A DNA stretch of 64,000 bases from Flavobacterium terrigena (GCF_900108955.1 NZ_FNYA01000009.1:1-64000); one strand, 5' to 3'; shown: positions 41,712 to 54,215, numbered from the stretch's first letter. The notes: generated from the sequence alone by a model not told the origin. A program made the numbers and translations.

Positions 41712-43328
41712 ATGTGCGGAATATTAGCCATTATTGGAAAAGGTAAAGACGAAGAATTAGTAAAACAATTATCTAAACGTATGAGTCATCGCGGACCAGA
41801 TGAAAGCGATATTCATATAACGGAACAAGGGCATTTTTTAGCTCATGAGCGTTTGTCGATTGTTGATTTACATACAGGAATTCAACCTATTCAAGGAACT
41901 TCTACAGCTTGGATGATTCATAATGGTGAAATATACAATCATCAAAACTTACGTGATACAATTTTAAGAGGTCATACATTCAGAACAACATCTGATTCGG
42001 AAGTTATTGTACACTTATATGAAGAATTTGGATACGATTTCTGTAACCTTTTAGATGGAATGTTTGCTTTTGTGGTCATTGATGGCGATGATTATATCGC
42101 AGCTCGTGATCCGCTTGGAATTAAACCATTATATTACGGAATTGATGAGCGTGGTAGAAAATATTTTTCTTCAGAAATGAAAACTATTGCCGACCAATGT
42201 GTTACATTTTCAACATTTCCTCCGGGTCATATTTATACTGAAGAAACTGGATTTGTAAAATATTACCAACCAGAATGGGAAGATGCTTCTAAAGCAGTGG
42301 AAGATGTAGATTATGAGGCAATTAGAAAATCGTTAACTCAAGCTGTTCAAAAACGTTTAATGGCCGATGTTCCTTTTGGAGTATTGCTTTCTGGTGGATT
42401 AGATTCGTCTTTAACATCGTCAATTGCGTGCAGATTATTAGAAGGAACTGGACAAAAAATTCATTCGTTTTCTATTGGTTTAGATGCCGATTCTCCTGAT
42501 ACAAAAGCAGCTAGAAAAGTAGCTGAATTTATTGGAACTGAACACCACGAAATTCATTTCACAATTGAACAAGGAATTGAGATTTTAGAAAAATTAATAT
42601 GGCATTTAGAAACCTATGATGTGACGTCTATTCGTGCAAGTACACCCATGTATTTCTTATCTAAAGCAATTACAGAACAAGGTGTAAAAATGGTTTTATC
42701 TGGCGAAGGTGCTGATGAGGTTTTTGGTGGGTATTTGTATTTTAGAAATGCACCAAGTGCAGAAGAATTTCAACAAGAAACAATTGATAGAGTTCAAAAA
42801 TTATTTACGGCCGATTTATTACGTGCTGACAAATCGACAATGGCACACGGTTTAGAAGCTCGTGTTCCCTTTTTAGATAAAGAGTTTTTAGAATTAGCAA
42901 TCAAAATCAAACCAGAAGAAAAACAGCCAAAAACATATGATGGTGTTGAGAAATACATTTTAAGAAAAGCTTTTGATACGCCGAAAAAGCCATATTTACC
43001 AGAGGAAGTTTTATGGCGTCAAAAAGAACAATTTTCAGATGGAGTTGGATACAACTGGATTGATACGTTAATTGAATATTGTACGTCTCAAGTTACAGAT
43101 GCTGATTTTGAAACTGCAAAAGAGTTATTTCCATATAACACACCAACAACAAAAGAAGCGTTTTTCTATAGAAGAATTTTTCATAAATTTTATCCACAAA
43201 CAAGTGCGGCTGAAACGGTTAGAAAATGGATTCCGAAATGGCAAGAAAACCAAGATCCAAGCGGAAGAGCAAATGCAGCTCACGTGAAAGCAGATGTTTT
43301 AATTGCTTCGGAAACAGAAAAAGTTTAA
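41712..43328 (+). CDS. asnB: Asparagine synthase (glutamine-hydrolysing), AsnB type
   Basis: A 538-residue enzyme making asparagine from aspartate, ATP and glutamine. The start MCGILAIIGKG gives the N-terminal nucleophile Cys2 of the glutaminase domain, supported by MSHRGPDE and WMIHNGEIYNH. The synthetase half has the PP-loop FGVLLSGGLDSSLTSSI and SGEGADEVFGGYLYF. Length suits the E. coli AsnB class. An upstream TTG at 41679 is rejected because Met-Cys must be N-terminal for activity. Confidence 0.95.
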   Translation: MCGILAIIGKGKDEELVKQLSKRMSHRGPDESDIHITEQGHFLAHERLSIVDLHTGIQPIQGTSTAWMIHNGEIYNHQNLRDTILRGHTFRTTSDSEVIVHLYEEFGYDFCNLLDGMFAFVVIDGDDYIAARDPLGIKPLYYGIDERGRKYFSSEMKTIADQCVTFSTFPPGHIYTEETGFVKYYQPEWEDASKAVEDVDYEAIRKSLTQAVQKRLMADVPFGVLLSGGLDSSLTSSIACRLLEGTGQKIHSFSIGLDADSPDTKAARKVAEFIGTEHHEIHFTIEQGIEILEKLIWHLETYDVTSIRASTPMYFLSKAITEQGVKMVLSGEGADEVFGGYLYFRNAPSAEEFQQETIDRVQKLFTADLLRADKSTMAHGLEARVPFLDKEFLELAIKIKPEEKQPKTYDGVEKYILRKAFDTPKKPYLPEEVLWRQKEQFSDGVGYNWIDTLIEYCTSQVTDADFETAKELFPYNTPTTKEAFFYRRIFHKFYPQTSAAETVRKWIPKWQENQDPSGRANAAHVKADVLIASETEKV

Positions 43329-45644
<2,316 letters not shown>

Positions 45645-45649
45645 TATAT

Positions 45650-46657
45650 ATGAAACGTAGTTTTGCATTTTGTATCTTGTTTTTTGGATTTTCTAATTCA
45701 ATACAAGCGCAAACGCCTACACAATTAGAACAAATAGGGTATCTTTTAGAAGATGCCCTTTTGTATTCGAAGCAATATCTAATTCCGGCGACAGATGGCG
45801 CAGTTTACCAAGCATCATCAGCTTGGATGAATTCTGCAAAAAAGAAGAAAGATTGGGAAATTTTAGTGGGTATACACGCTAATACGTTTAAAGTCCCAAA
45901 ATCAGATAGAAGTTTTACCATTAATAATTCCGATTTTAAGTTTTTACAATTAGAAGGAACAGCAACTTCAGCTGAGGTGCCAACCGCTTTAGGAAATGAC
46001 GATACTTTTGTTTTAGTTGGTGATTTAGACGGACAAGAAGTTCGATTGAAAACACCAAAAGGTGTCAATCAAGAATATATAACGTATCCTTATTTAGATG
46101 TTGCTTTTGCTTTACCAAGTGGAACAGAAGTAATTGGACGTTTTTCGACTAAAACCAAGTTAAAAAGAGGAGATTATCAAGTGTATGGGTTCGGATTAAA
46201 ACATAATTTGAGTCAATATTTTCCTAGATTAGAAAGTAATAAAATTCATGTTTCGGCGATGTCATTTTATTCTAATGAAGATATTAGTTTTGATTTTTTA
46301 GATGTTAATACATCATTTGGAAATTTAGGAATTAACAACTTAAACGGAATTGTAGATACCTATCATTATCAATTATCGGTTTCAAAGGAAATTAAACGAT
46401 TTGAAATTTTGGGAAGTTTTATCGTAAACACCAGTGATTTCAATTATATAGTTAGTGGAGAAAAAGGTGAAATTGAAAATGTACTTCCAGTTCAGCAAAT
46501 AATCAATCAGTTGTTAGATACCATTCAAAAACGAAAAACCAATTATATTGGTGAAGTTGCCGTTAATTATGGCTTCAAGAATTTTAATATTTTGAGTGCT
46601 TTTGCTTTCGGAAAGTTTATGAATTTTAATGTTGGAGTTTCTTATAAAATAAACTAA
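45650..46657 (+). CDS. Outer-membrane protein, DUF6588-like
   Basis: A 335-residue exported protein (signal to SIQAQTP). It begins TQLEQIGYLLEDALLYSKQYLIPATDGAVYQASSAW in overlapping blocks typical of a Bacteroidota barrel family (DUF6588-like). Strands such as YLDVAFALPSGTEVIGRFST and a final KFMNFNVGVSYKIN support a membrane barrel. The role is unknown. It begins five bases after gyrB, so it is co-transcribed with an essential topoisomerase gene, an unusual partner. A strong terminator follows. Confidence 0.75.
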   Translation: MKRSFAFCILFFGFSNSIQAQTPTQLEQIGYLLEDALLYSKQYLIPATDGAVYQASSAWMNSAKKKKDWEILVGIHANTFKVPKSDRSFTINNSDFKFLQLEGTATSAEVPTALGNDDTFVLVGDLDGQEVRLKTPKGVNQEYITYPYLDVAFALPSGTEVIGRFSTKTKLKRGDYQVYGFGLKHNLSQYFPRLESNKIHVSAMSFYSNEDISFDFLDVNTSFGNLGINNLNGIVDTYHYQLSVSKEIKRFEILGSFIVNTSDFNYIVSGEKGEIENVLPVQQIINQLLDTIQKRKTNYIGEVAVNYGFKNFNILSAFAFGKFMNFNVGVSYKIN

Positions 46658-46659
46658 AA

Positions 46660-46690
46660 AAAAATCCCATCTTGAACGGATGGGATTTTT
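46660..46690 (+). terminator. Bidirectional terminator after the gyrB operon
   Basis: AAAAATCCCATC (46660-46671) pairs perfectly with GATGGGATTTTT (46679-46690) around a seven-base loop, with A and T runs on the two sides. It separates the converging gyrB operon and LOG gene. Confidence 0.9.
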
Positions 46691-46709
46691 TATATCTCTT
46701 AACTTAAAA

Positions 46710-47435
46710 TTAGAAGTTTGGCGATAATTCGTACTTTTTGTAAAAAGTATCTAAAACATCTACAACTTCATCTTCCGTATCTACAATTTTAAATAAGTTT
46801 AAATCTTCAGGAGAAGCATTTTTGAATTTATCAATAATCACTTCTTTTACCCAATCCATTAAGCCTGTCCAGAATTCTGTTCCTACTAAAATAATAGGGA
46901 ATTTGGCAATTTTTTTAGTTTGGATAAGTGTAATTGCTTCAAACATTTCATCTAAAGTTCCGAAACCACCTGGCATTACTACAAATCCTTGAGAATACTT
47001 TACAAACATTACTTTTCTTACGAAGAAATAATCGAAACTTAAGTTTTTATCTCTATCAATATATGGATTATAATGTTGTTCGAATGGTAAATCAATATTT
47101 AATCCAACAGAAGTTCCGCCACCATTGTGCGCTCCCTTGTTACCCGCTTCCATAATTCCAGGTCCACCACCAGTAATGACACCGTAACCCGCTTTAGAAA
47201 TTTTATAGGCAATTTTTTCTGCTAATAAATAGTATTTGTCTTCTGGTTTTGTTCTTGCTGAACCAAAAATAGATACACAAGGACCAATTCGCCCCATGCT
47301 TTCGTATCCATTTACAAACTCAGACATAATTTTGAAAATAGCCCAAGAATCATTTGCTCTAACTTCGTTCCAAGTCTTTTGTTTTAACTTATCTTGGATT
47401 CTTTCATCATCATTTTGATATTGATCTGCTGACAT
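46710..47435 (-). CDS. LOG-family nucleoside monophosphate phosphoribohydrolase
   Basis: A 241-residue Rossmann-like protein with the LOG signatures GGGPGIMEAGNKGA and PGGFGTLDEMFE. Family members cleave the base from nucleoside 5'-monophosphates, releasing ribose 5-phosphate; in plants and some bacteria this activates cytokinins. Whether the substrate here is a cytokinin or simply AMP is unknown. Length is near the long TIGR00730 type. It is a single gene with a 68-base gap to uvrA. Confidence 0.88.
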   Translation of the reverse strand: MSADQYQNDDERIQDKLKQKTWNEVRANDSWAIFKIMSEFVNGYESMGRIGPCVSIFGSARTKPEDKYYLLAEKIAYKISKAGYGVITGGGPGIMEAGNKGAHNGGGTSVGLNIDLPFEQHYNPYIDRDKNLSFDYFFVRKVMFVKYSQGFVVMPGGFGTLDEMFEAITLIQTKKIAKFPIILVGTEFWTGLMDWVKEVIIDKFKNASPEDLNLFKIVDTEDEVVDVLDTFYKKYELSPNF

Positions 47436-47503
47436 AAATAGTTTTTTTCTAATTTAATTAAAATACAAAATTAGCAGTGTTGTTGTGTGAAGTAATTAGA
47501 AGG

Positions 47504-50335
47504 CTAAGATAATTCTTTTTTCAAAAACTGAGCCGTATAACTTTTTTTATTTTTAATGATTTCTTCTGGTGTTCCTTTGCATAAGACTTCTCCGCCGCCT
47601 TTTCCACCTTCTAAACCAATATCAATAATATAATCGGCCAACTTAATTACATCTAAATTGTGTTCAATAATTAAAACCGTATTTCCTTTATCTACCAATT
47701 TGTTAATCACATCCATTAAAATACGAATGTCTTCGAAATGCAAACCAGTTGTAGGTTCATCTAAAATATAGAACGTATTTCCTGTATCTTTTTTGGATAA
47801 CTCACCAGCTAATTTAATACGTTGTGCTTCACCACCAGATAGCGTTGTACTTTGTTGTCCAAGCGTAATATATCCTAAACCAACATCTTGAATGGTTTTT
47901 ACTTTTCGATAAATTTTCGGAATCATTTCAAAGAAATCAACCGCTTCATCAACTGTCATATTCAACACATCTGAAATCGATTTTCCTTTAAAACGAATTT
48001 CTAATGTTTCTCTATTAAAACGTTTTCCTTGGCAACTTTCGCATTCTACATAAACATCTGGTAAGAAACTCATTTCAATTGTTCTCACTCCAGAACCTTC
48101 ACAGGTTTCACAACGTCCGCCTTTTACATTGAAACTAAAACGACCTGGTTTATAACCTCTAATTTGAGCTTCAGAAGTCATTGTAAACAAACTTCTTATT
48201 TCCGAAAAAACATCTGTATACGTTGCTGGATTGCTTCGAGGCGTTCTTCCAATAGGACTTTGGTCAATATCAATAACTTTATCTAAATGTTCTAATCCTT
48301 CAATTTTTTTATAAGGAGCAGGTTTTTTAACCGCATTATAAAAGTGAGCATTTAAAATAGGATAGAGCGTTTCGTTAATTAACGTCGATTTTCCACTTCC
48401 AGAAACTCCAGAAACACAAATCATTTTCCCTAAAGGAATTTCAATAGAAACATTTTTAAGGTTATTTCCTGTCGCGCCAGATAGTTTTAAAAACTTTCCG
48501 TTTCCTTCTCTACGTGTTTTCGGAACTTCAATTTCCATTTTTCCGTTCAAATATTGAGCAGTAATGGTATTTTCTTTTAATAATTCGGCTGGTGTTCCTT
48601 GACTAATAATTTGTCCACCATATTTTCCTGCTTTCGGACCAATATCAATTACGTGATCGGCACGAACAATCATATCTTTATCGTGTTCCACAACTAAAAC
48701 CGAATTTCCAATATCGCGCAAGCTTTCTAACGATTTGATTAATCTTTCATTATCACGTTGATGTAACCCGATACTTGGTTCATCTAAAATATATAAAACT
48801 CCAACTAATTGCGAACCAATTTGCGTAGCCAAACGAATACGTTGTGCTTCACCACCAGAAAGTGTTTTCGAACTCCTATTCAAACACAAATAATCTAAAC
48901 CAACATCTAGTAAGAAATTAATTCTAGCTGTTATTTCTTTTAAAATTTCATGTGAAATGGCAGTTTGTTTTTCTGATAAGTGTTCCGGTAAATCAGAAAA
49001 CCATTTTTTTAATTCTACAATATCCATGTGAACTAAATCGCCAATGCTTTTTCCGTTGATTTTAAAATATAAAACTTCTTTACGTAAACGTGTTCCATGA
49101 CATTCAGAGCATTCGTTTTCATCCATGAATTCTTTAGCCCAACGTTTTATACTTGCCGATTCCGATTCTTCAAACTGATTTTTGATGAAATTTGAAATCC
49201 CTTCGAAATCAATTTTATAATCTTTCGTAATTCCCATGACTTTAGAAACCACTGAAAATTTTTCATTTCCACCATATAAAATCATATCCATTGCTTCTGC
49301 AGGAATACTTTCTATATTATCTGTGATTTTGAAACCATATTTTTCACCGATGAATTCTAATTGCTTAAAAATCCATGTGTTTTTATATTCGCCCAAAGGT
49401 GCAAAACCACCAGATTTTATTGATGCTTTTGGATTTGGGATAATTTTTTGAAGATTAATTTCATTTACAACTCCTAAACCATTACAGTTTGGGCAAGCGC
49501 CTTTTGGTGAATTGAAGGAGAAATTATTTGGTTCTGGATTTGGATAAGATATTCCAGAAGTTGGACACATTAAACTTCTACTATAAAATCGAACTTCTTG
49601 AGTATCTTGTTCGATAACCATCAAAATATCATCACCATGATGCATAGTAACTTTGATGCTTTCGGTTAATCTTTTATCAGTGTCTTCGTCTTGTTTTACA
49701 GCAACTCTATCGATTACAATTTCAATATCGTGTGTTTTATAACGATCCACTTTCATGCCGTATTCTAAATCTTTTATAACTCCGTCTACACGAACTTTTA
49801 AAAAACCTTGCTTGGCAATTTGTTCAAATAATTCTCTGTAATGTCCTTTACGTGAACGAATTACTGGTGCTAGAATATTGATTCTTTTTCCGTCAAATTC
49901 TTCGTGAATTAAATCTTTAATTTGATCATCAGAATACGAAACCATTTTTTCGCCCGTATTGTAACTATATGCATCAGCGGCACGAGCAAAAAGTAATCGA
50001 AGAAAATCGTAAATTTCTGTAATTGTTCCAACAGTAGAACGTGGACTTTTATTGGTTGTTTTTTGCTCAATGGCAATAACTGGAGACAATCCGTCAATTT
50101 TATCAACATCTGGTCGTTCTAATCCACCTAAAAACTGACGCGCATACGCAGAAAATGTTTCAATATATCGACGCTGACCTTCAGCATAAATCGTATCAAA
50201 CGCTAATGACGACTTTCCAGAACCTGATAAGCCAGTAATTACGACTAATTTTTCACGAGGAATGGTAACATCAATATTTTTTAAATTATGAGTACGAGCC
50301 CCAATAATTTCAATAGAATTTTCTGTGTGTTGCAT
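47504..50335 (-). CDS. uvrA: Excinuclease ABC subunit A
   Basis: A 943-residue DNA damage sensor of nucleotide excision repair, with two ABC ATPase modules. Module 1: Walker [10 protein letters not shown], signature [12 protein letters not shown]. Module 2: Walker [10 protein letters not shown], second [15 protein letters not shown], and Walker [17 protein letters not shown]. The C-terminal zinc module is complete (CETCEGSG and CESCQGKRF), and CSECHGTRL is present. The first zinc module reads [17 protein letters not shown], then CPNCNGLG, so one of the four usual cysteines is Ser. It acts with UvrB and UvrC, not seen here. Confidence 0.95.
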   Translation of the reverse strand: MQHTENSIEIIGARTHNLKNIDVTIPREKLVVITGLSGSGKSSLAFDTIYAEGQRRYIETFSAYARQFLGGLERPDVDKIDGLSPVIAIEQKTTNKSPRSTVGTITEIYDFLRLLFARAADAYSYNTGEKMVSYSDDQIKDLIHEEFDGKRINILAPVIRSRKGHYRELFEQIAKQGFLKVRVDGVIKDLEYGMKVDRYKTHDIEIVIDRVAVKQDEDTDKRLTESIKVTMHHGDDILMVIEQDTQEVRFYSRSLMCPTSGISYPNPEPNNFSFNSPKGACPNCNGLGVVNEINLQKIIPNPKASIKSGGFAPLGEYKNTWIFKQLEFIGEKYGFKITDNIESIPAEAMDMILYGGNEKFSVVSKVMGITKDYKIDFEGISNFIKNQFEESESASIKRWAKEFMDENECSECHGTRLRKEVLYFKINGKSIGDLVHMDIVELKKWFSDLPEHLSEKQTAISHEILKEITARINFLLDVGLDYLCLNRSSKTLSGGEAQRIRLATQIGSQLVGVLYILDEPSIGLHQRDNERLIKSLESLRDIGNSVLVVEHDKDMIVRADHVIDIGPKAGKYGGQIISQGTPAELLKENTITAQYLNGKMEIEVPKTRREGNGKFLKLSGATGNNLKNVSIEIPLGKMICVSGVSGSGKSTLINETLYPILNAHFYNAVKKPAPYKKIEGLEHLDKVIDIDQSPIGRTPRSNPATYTDVFSEIRSLFTMTSEAQIRGYKPGRFSFNVKGGRCETCEGSGVRTIEMSFLPDVYVECESCQGKRFNRETLEIRFKGKSISDVLNMTVDEAVDFFEMIPKIYRKVKTIQDVGLGYITLGQQSTTLSGGEAQRIKLAGELSKKDTGNTFYILDEPTTGLHFEDIRILMDVINKLVDKGNTVLIIEHNLDVIKLADYIIDIGLEGGKGGGEVLCKGTPEEIIKNKKSYTAQFLKKELS

Positions 50336-50418
50336 ACAACTAAGTAGATTTTTGCAAAAGTACGATTTTTTGAGAAGAAATTAGTTGTATAATTATGAAT
50401 AAAATGGTGAAAACTAGT

Positions 50419-50733
50419 TTACTTCTCAAAAATTCTATGGATAAATCCTAAACGCATTCTATCCAACATTTTTTTAATGAAATTCCAAAAGAAATTCCTT
50501 TGTCCGGCTAGTGTGCCAATCAACAAAAGTAATACTTTGTATATGGGTAAAATGATAATAATGTAAAGTGGGTAATACAACCACAAACCAACACTTTCTT
50601 TAGTGATGCCAATAAAAGTCAATATAGGTTTTGCAATTAATGCCGAAGTTGAACCCGTTATGGCAAAAACAATAAAAATAATGACTAATTGATAATTGCT
50701 AGATATGTTCCAGCGTTCTTTAAGTTTGTTCAT
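50419..50733 (-). CDS. DUF6787-like small membrane protein
   Basis: A 104-residue protein with two or three hydrophobic helices (VIIFIVFAITGSTSALIAKPIL and LYYPLYIIIILPIYKVLLLLIG). A conserved-looking end follows, GQRNFFWNFIKKMLDRM, with a basic tail. The pattern LKERWNI at the start and GQ..FFW.F..K near the end match DUF6787. Function unknown. It starts four bases after the stop of the DUF6146 gene and is probably co-transcribed with it. Confidence 0.7.
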   Translation of the reverse strand: MNKLKERWNISSNYQLVIIFIVFAITGSTSALIAKPILTFIGITKESVGLWLYYPLYIIIILPIYKVLLLLIGTLAGQRNFFWNFIKKMLDRMRLGFIHRIFEK

Positions 50734-50736
50734 AAA

Positions 50737-51162
50737 TTATATTCGAGCAGTAAAACCTCCTAATTGTTGTTTGTTTTTTAATTGAAAATAAACTAAATAA
50801 TTGTAAATCATATAATTTACATGATAACCATAATCTACATTTGTTTCATAATTTATTGGCATGTCGTATATATTTCCATATCGCATGGGATTTCTAGCAC
50901 GATTATTCCATTCTAAAACCCAAAATCTATTTCTAGTCTCTAAATACGATTGCGTATAAAAGCCTTTTGGCTTAGCATACGAATTAAACCAATATGTAAA
51001 ACCTCCATCAATAATAATCACCTCATATTCTAAATCTGGATTTGAAATATGAATGGTATCACTTGTTAGTTTTTCTTTATTTTCTGAACTAAAATTTTTG
51101 TTTGAGTTACAAGAAAAAAGAAAAAAAGAAGCAATAAAACCAAGAAATAGTAACTTTTTCAT
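50737..51162 (-). CDS. DUF6146-like lipoprotein
   Basis: A 141-residue lipoprotein (MKKLLFLGFIASFFLFSCNSN with a lipidated Cys). The mature domain contains DLEYEVIIIDGGFTYWFNSYAKP, SQSYLETRNRFWVLEWNNRA and YGYHVNYMIYNYLVYFQLKNK in succession. I recognise this as the DUF6146 pattern of Bacteroidota. Function unknown. It is followed by the small membrane protein gene. It has no neighbour on its upstream side within 79 bases. Confidence 0.75.
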   Translation of the reverse strand: MKKLLFLGFIASFFLFSCNSNKNFSSENKEKLTSDTIHISNPDLEYEVIIIDGGFTYWFNSYAKPKGFYTQSYLETRNRFWVLEWNNRARNPMRYGNIYDMPINYETNVDYGYHVNYMIYNYLVYFQLKNKQQLGGFTARI

Positions 51163-51189
51163 GACTTATTTATTGAAAGTATAAAGATA

Positions 51190-51216
51190 AAAAAAAAGTC
51201 CCGAAAAATCGAGACT
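51190..51216 (-). terminator. Terminator of the DUF937-like gene
   Basis: On the minus strand AGTCTCGA pairs with TCGGGACT (one mismatch) around a short loop and is followed by about nine T. It is 25 bases beyond the stop of the gene at 51242. Confidence 0.75.
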
Positions 51217-51241
51217 AATTTATATTGATTTTAAATAAATT

Positions 51242-51799
51242 CTATTTTCCAAATAGTTTGCCTAACAATCCACCTAAACCGCCAGATTTTTTAGAAACTG
51301 CTGCAACAGCATCGCTCATTCCAACTTGTCCGTCACCATCTTGGTCTAAGCCAAATTGCCCACCATATTTGGTAACCATATCCATTAATCCGCCACCTTG
51401 ACCATTAGAAATAGAAGCAATAATATCTTGAACATTAAATCCTGGTTGATTTGGATCTTGTGCTTTTTTTACTAATCCGCTTAAAACTTGAGGAATTAAT
51501 CCGCCAGCTACACTTCCAGCTGCATCTGGAGATAAGCCAAATTTATTACCTAAATTTCCAGTTACTTTTCCAGCTAATTCTGCAACTACAGGATTATTCA
51601 TGTCAATTGGAGTTTTACCTGAAAGCATTCCAGCTAAATCACCAACGTTTCCGCTAGCAACCATTTCTTTTAAACCTGAAAGAATAGAACCATTGGCTTC
51701 TTCCATAACGGCTTCATTTTGTTCATTTGGTACCGCTGGATTGTTAACAACCGCATCGCCACCATATTGCTTTACTAATTCTGTTAATTGTTCAAACAT
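51242..51799 (-). CDS. DUF937-like protein with EF-hand loop
   Basis: A 185-residue soluble protein with a Gly- and Ala-rich sequence. MFEQLTELVKQYGGDAV at the start, then NPVVAELAGKVTGNLGNKFGLSPDAAGSVAGGLIP in the middle, match the DUF937-type helical repeats (helices separated by Gly). DQDGDGQVGMSDAVAA is a canonical EF-hand-like calcium loop, and the end is glycine-rich (KKSGGLGGLLGKLFGK). Function unknown. It stands alone between a terminator and serA. Confidence 0.75.
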   Translation of the reverse strand: MFEQLTELVKQYGGDAVVNNPAVPNEQNEAVMEEANGSILSGLKEMVASGNVGDLAGMLSGKTPIDMNNPVVAELAGKVTGNLGNKFGLSPDAAGSVAGGLIPQVLSGLVKKAQDPNQPGFNVQDIIASISNGQGGGLMDMVTKYGGQFGLDQDGDGQVGMSDAVAAVSKKSGGLGGLLGKLFGK

Positions 51800-51836
51800 A
51801 GTTTTGTAATTTTAGTTTTAATAAAGATAATAAAAA

Positions 51837-52793
51837 TTATTTATTCTTTAATAAACTGATAATTTGTTCTGCTAGTTCTGTTCCAATTCGGTCTTGCGCT
51901 TCTAATGTTGCTGCTCCGATATGTGGCGTTAACGAAATTTTTGGATGCATTAAGATTTGAATTTCTGGAGTTGGTTCGTTTTCGAAAACATCTAAACCAG
52001 CGAATAATACTTTTTCCGCATCTAAAGCTTCTACTAAAGCCACTTCATTAATTACACCACCACGAGCACAGTTTACAATTCCAACATCATTTTTCATGAT
52101 ATCAAATTCTGCTTTGTCTAAAACATAACCATCTTGTGCTGGAACGTGAATCGTAATAAAATCCGAATGTTTTAAAACATCTTCTAACGGTTCTGTAATC
52201 ATATCAACATTGATAAATTGCCCGTTGTAAAAATCCACACGAATTGTAGCATCACTTACATATTTATCCGCAGCAATAACTCTCATTCCTAAACCTAAAG
52301 CCATTTTAGCAACAGCTTGACCAATACGTCCGAAACCAATAATTCCTAACGTTTTTCCACGAAGTTCTAATCCTTCAGCATAAGCTTTTTTCAAACCATT
52401 GAAATTCGTATCACCTTCTAAAGGCATATTTCTATTGGCATCGTGTAAAAAACGAATTCCAGTAAATAAATGTGCGAAAACTAATTCGGCTACACTTTCA
52501 GAAGAAGAAGCTGGCGTATTAATTACGTGAATTCCTTTTGAACGTGCATAATCCACATCAATATTATCCATTCCAACGCCACCACGACCAATAATTTGAA
52601 TTCCTGGACAAGCATCAATAATGTCTTGTTTTACTTTTGTTGCACTTCTTACCAAAATCACTTTAATGTCGTGTGTATTGATATAATTGGCAACTTGTTC
52701 TTGCGCTACTTTTGTGGTAAGGACTTCAAAACCTGCTTTTTCTAATGTTTTGATTCCACTTTTTGATATTCCGTCGTTTGCTAATACTTTCAT
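51837..52793 (-). CDS. serA: D-3-phosphoglycerate dehydrogenase, short form
   Basis: A 318-residue NAD-dependent 2-hydroxyacid dehydrogenase that oxidises 3-phosphoglycerate, the first step of serine synthesis. The NAD fold is GFGRIGQAVAKMALGLGM, substrate/NAD motifs are GRGGVGMDNIDVDYA and NCARGGVINEVALVEAL, and the catalytic histidine is in PHIGAATLEAQDRIG. There is no ACT domain, so it should lack serine feedback of the E. coli type. The gene lies downstream of serC, separated by a 102-codon gene of unknown role, and probably shares its transcript. Confidence 0.9.
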   Translation of the reverse strand: MKVLANDGISKSGIKTLEKAGFEVLTTKVAQEQVANYINTHDIKVILVRSATKVKQDIIDACPGIQIIGRGGVGMDNIDVDYARSKGIHVINTPASSSESVAELVFAHLFTGIRFLHDANRNMPLEGDTNFNGLKKAYAEGLELRGKTLGIIGFGRIGQAVAKMALGLGMRVIAADKYVSDATIRVDFYNGQFINVDMITEPLEDVLKHSDFITIHVPAQDGYVLDKAEFDIMKNDVGIVNCARGGVINEVALVEALDAEKVLFAGLDVFENEPTPEIQILMHPKISLTPHIGAATLEAQDRIGTELAEQIISLLKNK

Positions 52794-52805
52794 TTTATGC
52801 TGAAT

Positions 52806-53114
52806 TTATTTATTTAGAAGTAATAATGTTGTTTCAATATTCTCCCAAATTTTTAAGATTGTTTTATTTTCGTTACTCGATTTTAAATATATTTCTTTTC
52901 CATTTTCAGAAAGTGAATATTTTTTTTCATTTTTAATTACTAAATCATTCTTTAATAAATAAGATATAGAAGAATTTATTTCTTTTTGATTTGGAACTGA
53001 GTGATTAATTCCATCTGGAATTAAAGAAATTCCTTCAAAAGTTATAGGTTCAAGTTGACTACCCATAGCAATTGATAAAAATATCCATGAAATTATATTA
53101 AAATCTTCATTCAT
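52806..53114 (-). CDS. Small protein of unknown function between serC and serA
   Basis: A 102-residue protein with no signal peptide. The central segment NQKEINSSISYLLKNDLVIKNEKKYSLSENGKEIYLKS reads, in overlapping parts, like a winged-helix domain (helix, turn, then a beta wing). The opening EDFNIISWIFLSIAMGS is hydrophobic. I do not recognise the family. It sits 15 bases after serC and 12 bases before serA in the same orientation. The position suggests either a regulator or a recent passenger in the serine operon; both are only inference. Confidence 0.65.
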   Translation of the reverse strand: MNEDFNIISWIFLSIAMGSQLEPITFEGISLIPDGINHSVPNQKEINSSISYLLKNDLVIKNEKKYSLSENGKEIYLKSSNENKTILKIWENIETTLLLLNK

Positions 53115-53129
53115 TTTTTTATCTGAACA

Positions 53130-54215
53130 CTAGATACTGATTACTGAACACTTTTTTTCTAATTCTTTCATCACATTCACTAATGCTTCAACACTTTCTA
53201 ATGGAAGTGCATTGTACATGGAAGCACGATAGCCGCCAACAGAACGATGTCCAGTTAATCCAGAAATTCCTGCTGCTTTCCACATTGTATCAAATTTTTC
53301 TGTTAAAGATTCATCTGTTAATACAAAAGTCGCATTCATATTACTTCTGTCTTCTGTAACGGCAGTTCCTTTAAACAAAGGATTTCTGTCGATTTCTGTA
53401 TATAATAATTGTGCTTTTTGTTCGTTGATTTTTTCAATAGCAGCGATTCCGCCTAATTTTTTCAACCATTGTAATGTCAACAATGATGCATAAATTGGGA
53501 ATACTGGCGGTGTGTTGTACATGCTTTCTGCTTTGATATGTTTTTCATAATCTAGCATACTTGGAATGTAACGTCCTGTTTTTCCTAAGATTTCTTCTTT
53601 CACCACGACTAAAGTCGCACCAGCTGGACCCATATTTTTTTGAGCTCCGGCGTAAATTAAATCGAATTGAGAAAAGTCTAAAGTTCTTGAAAAAATATCC
53701 GAACTCATATCGCAAACCAAAGGCACGTTTGTTTTAGGAAATGATTTCATTTGTGTTCCGAAAATGGTATTGTTACTCGTACAATGGAAATAATTCGCAT
53801 CTGAAGGAATTTCGATGTTTTTCGGAATGAAATTATAATTTGCCTCTTTTGAAGAACCAACGATTAGAGTTTCTCCAAAATGTTTTGCTTCTTTAATCGC
53901 GTTGTTTGCCCAAGTTCCAGTATCTAAATATGCTGCTTTTCCGTCAGATTTCATTAAGTTATAAGGCGTCATTAAGAATTGCATACTCGCACCGCCATGT
54001 AAAAAAAGTGCTTGATAACCTTTATTTTCTAGACCTAAAAGTTCTAAAACTAGAGCACGAGCTTCTTCCATAACCGCTACAAAGTCTTTACTTCTGTGCG
54101 ATATTTCTAATAAAGATAAATCGGAATTATTAAAATTTAGAATGGCTTGAGCCGATTTCTCGAAAACTTCTTGAGGTAAAATGCAAGGTCCTGCACTGTA
54201 ATTGTGTTTTTTCAT
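53130..54215 (-). CDS. serC: Phosphoserine aminotransferase
   Basis: A 361-residue PLP enzyme converting 3-phosphohydroxypyruvate and glutamate to phosphoserine, the second step of serine synthesis. The start MKKHNYSAGPCILPQEV is the conserved N-terminus, SSDIFSRTLDFSQFDLIYAGAQKN leads in two parts to the cofactor lysine K193, and GLTGHRSVGGYRASMYNALP carries the phosphate-binding end. ATG 54215 is chosen over upstream in-frame starts to 54269 because the family begins here. It precedes the small unknown gene and serA. Confidence 0.95.
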   Translation of the reverse strand: MKKHNYSAGPCILPQEVFEKSAQAILNFNNSDLSLLEISHRSKDFVAVMEEARALVLELLGLENKGYQALFLHGGASMQFLMTPYNLMKSDGKAAYLDTGTWANNAIKEAKHFGETLIVGSSKEANYNFIPKNIEIPSDANYFHCTSNNTIFGTQMKSFPKTNVPLVCDMSSDIFSRTLDFSQFDLIYAGAQKNMGPAGATLVVVKEEILGKTGRYIPSMLDYEKHIKAESMYNTPPVFPIYASLLTLQWLKKLGGIAAIEKINEQKAQLLYTEIDRNPLFKGTAVTEDRSNMNATFVLTDESLTEKFDTMWKAAGISGLTGHRSVGGYRASMYNALPLESVEALVNVMKELEKKCSVISI

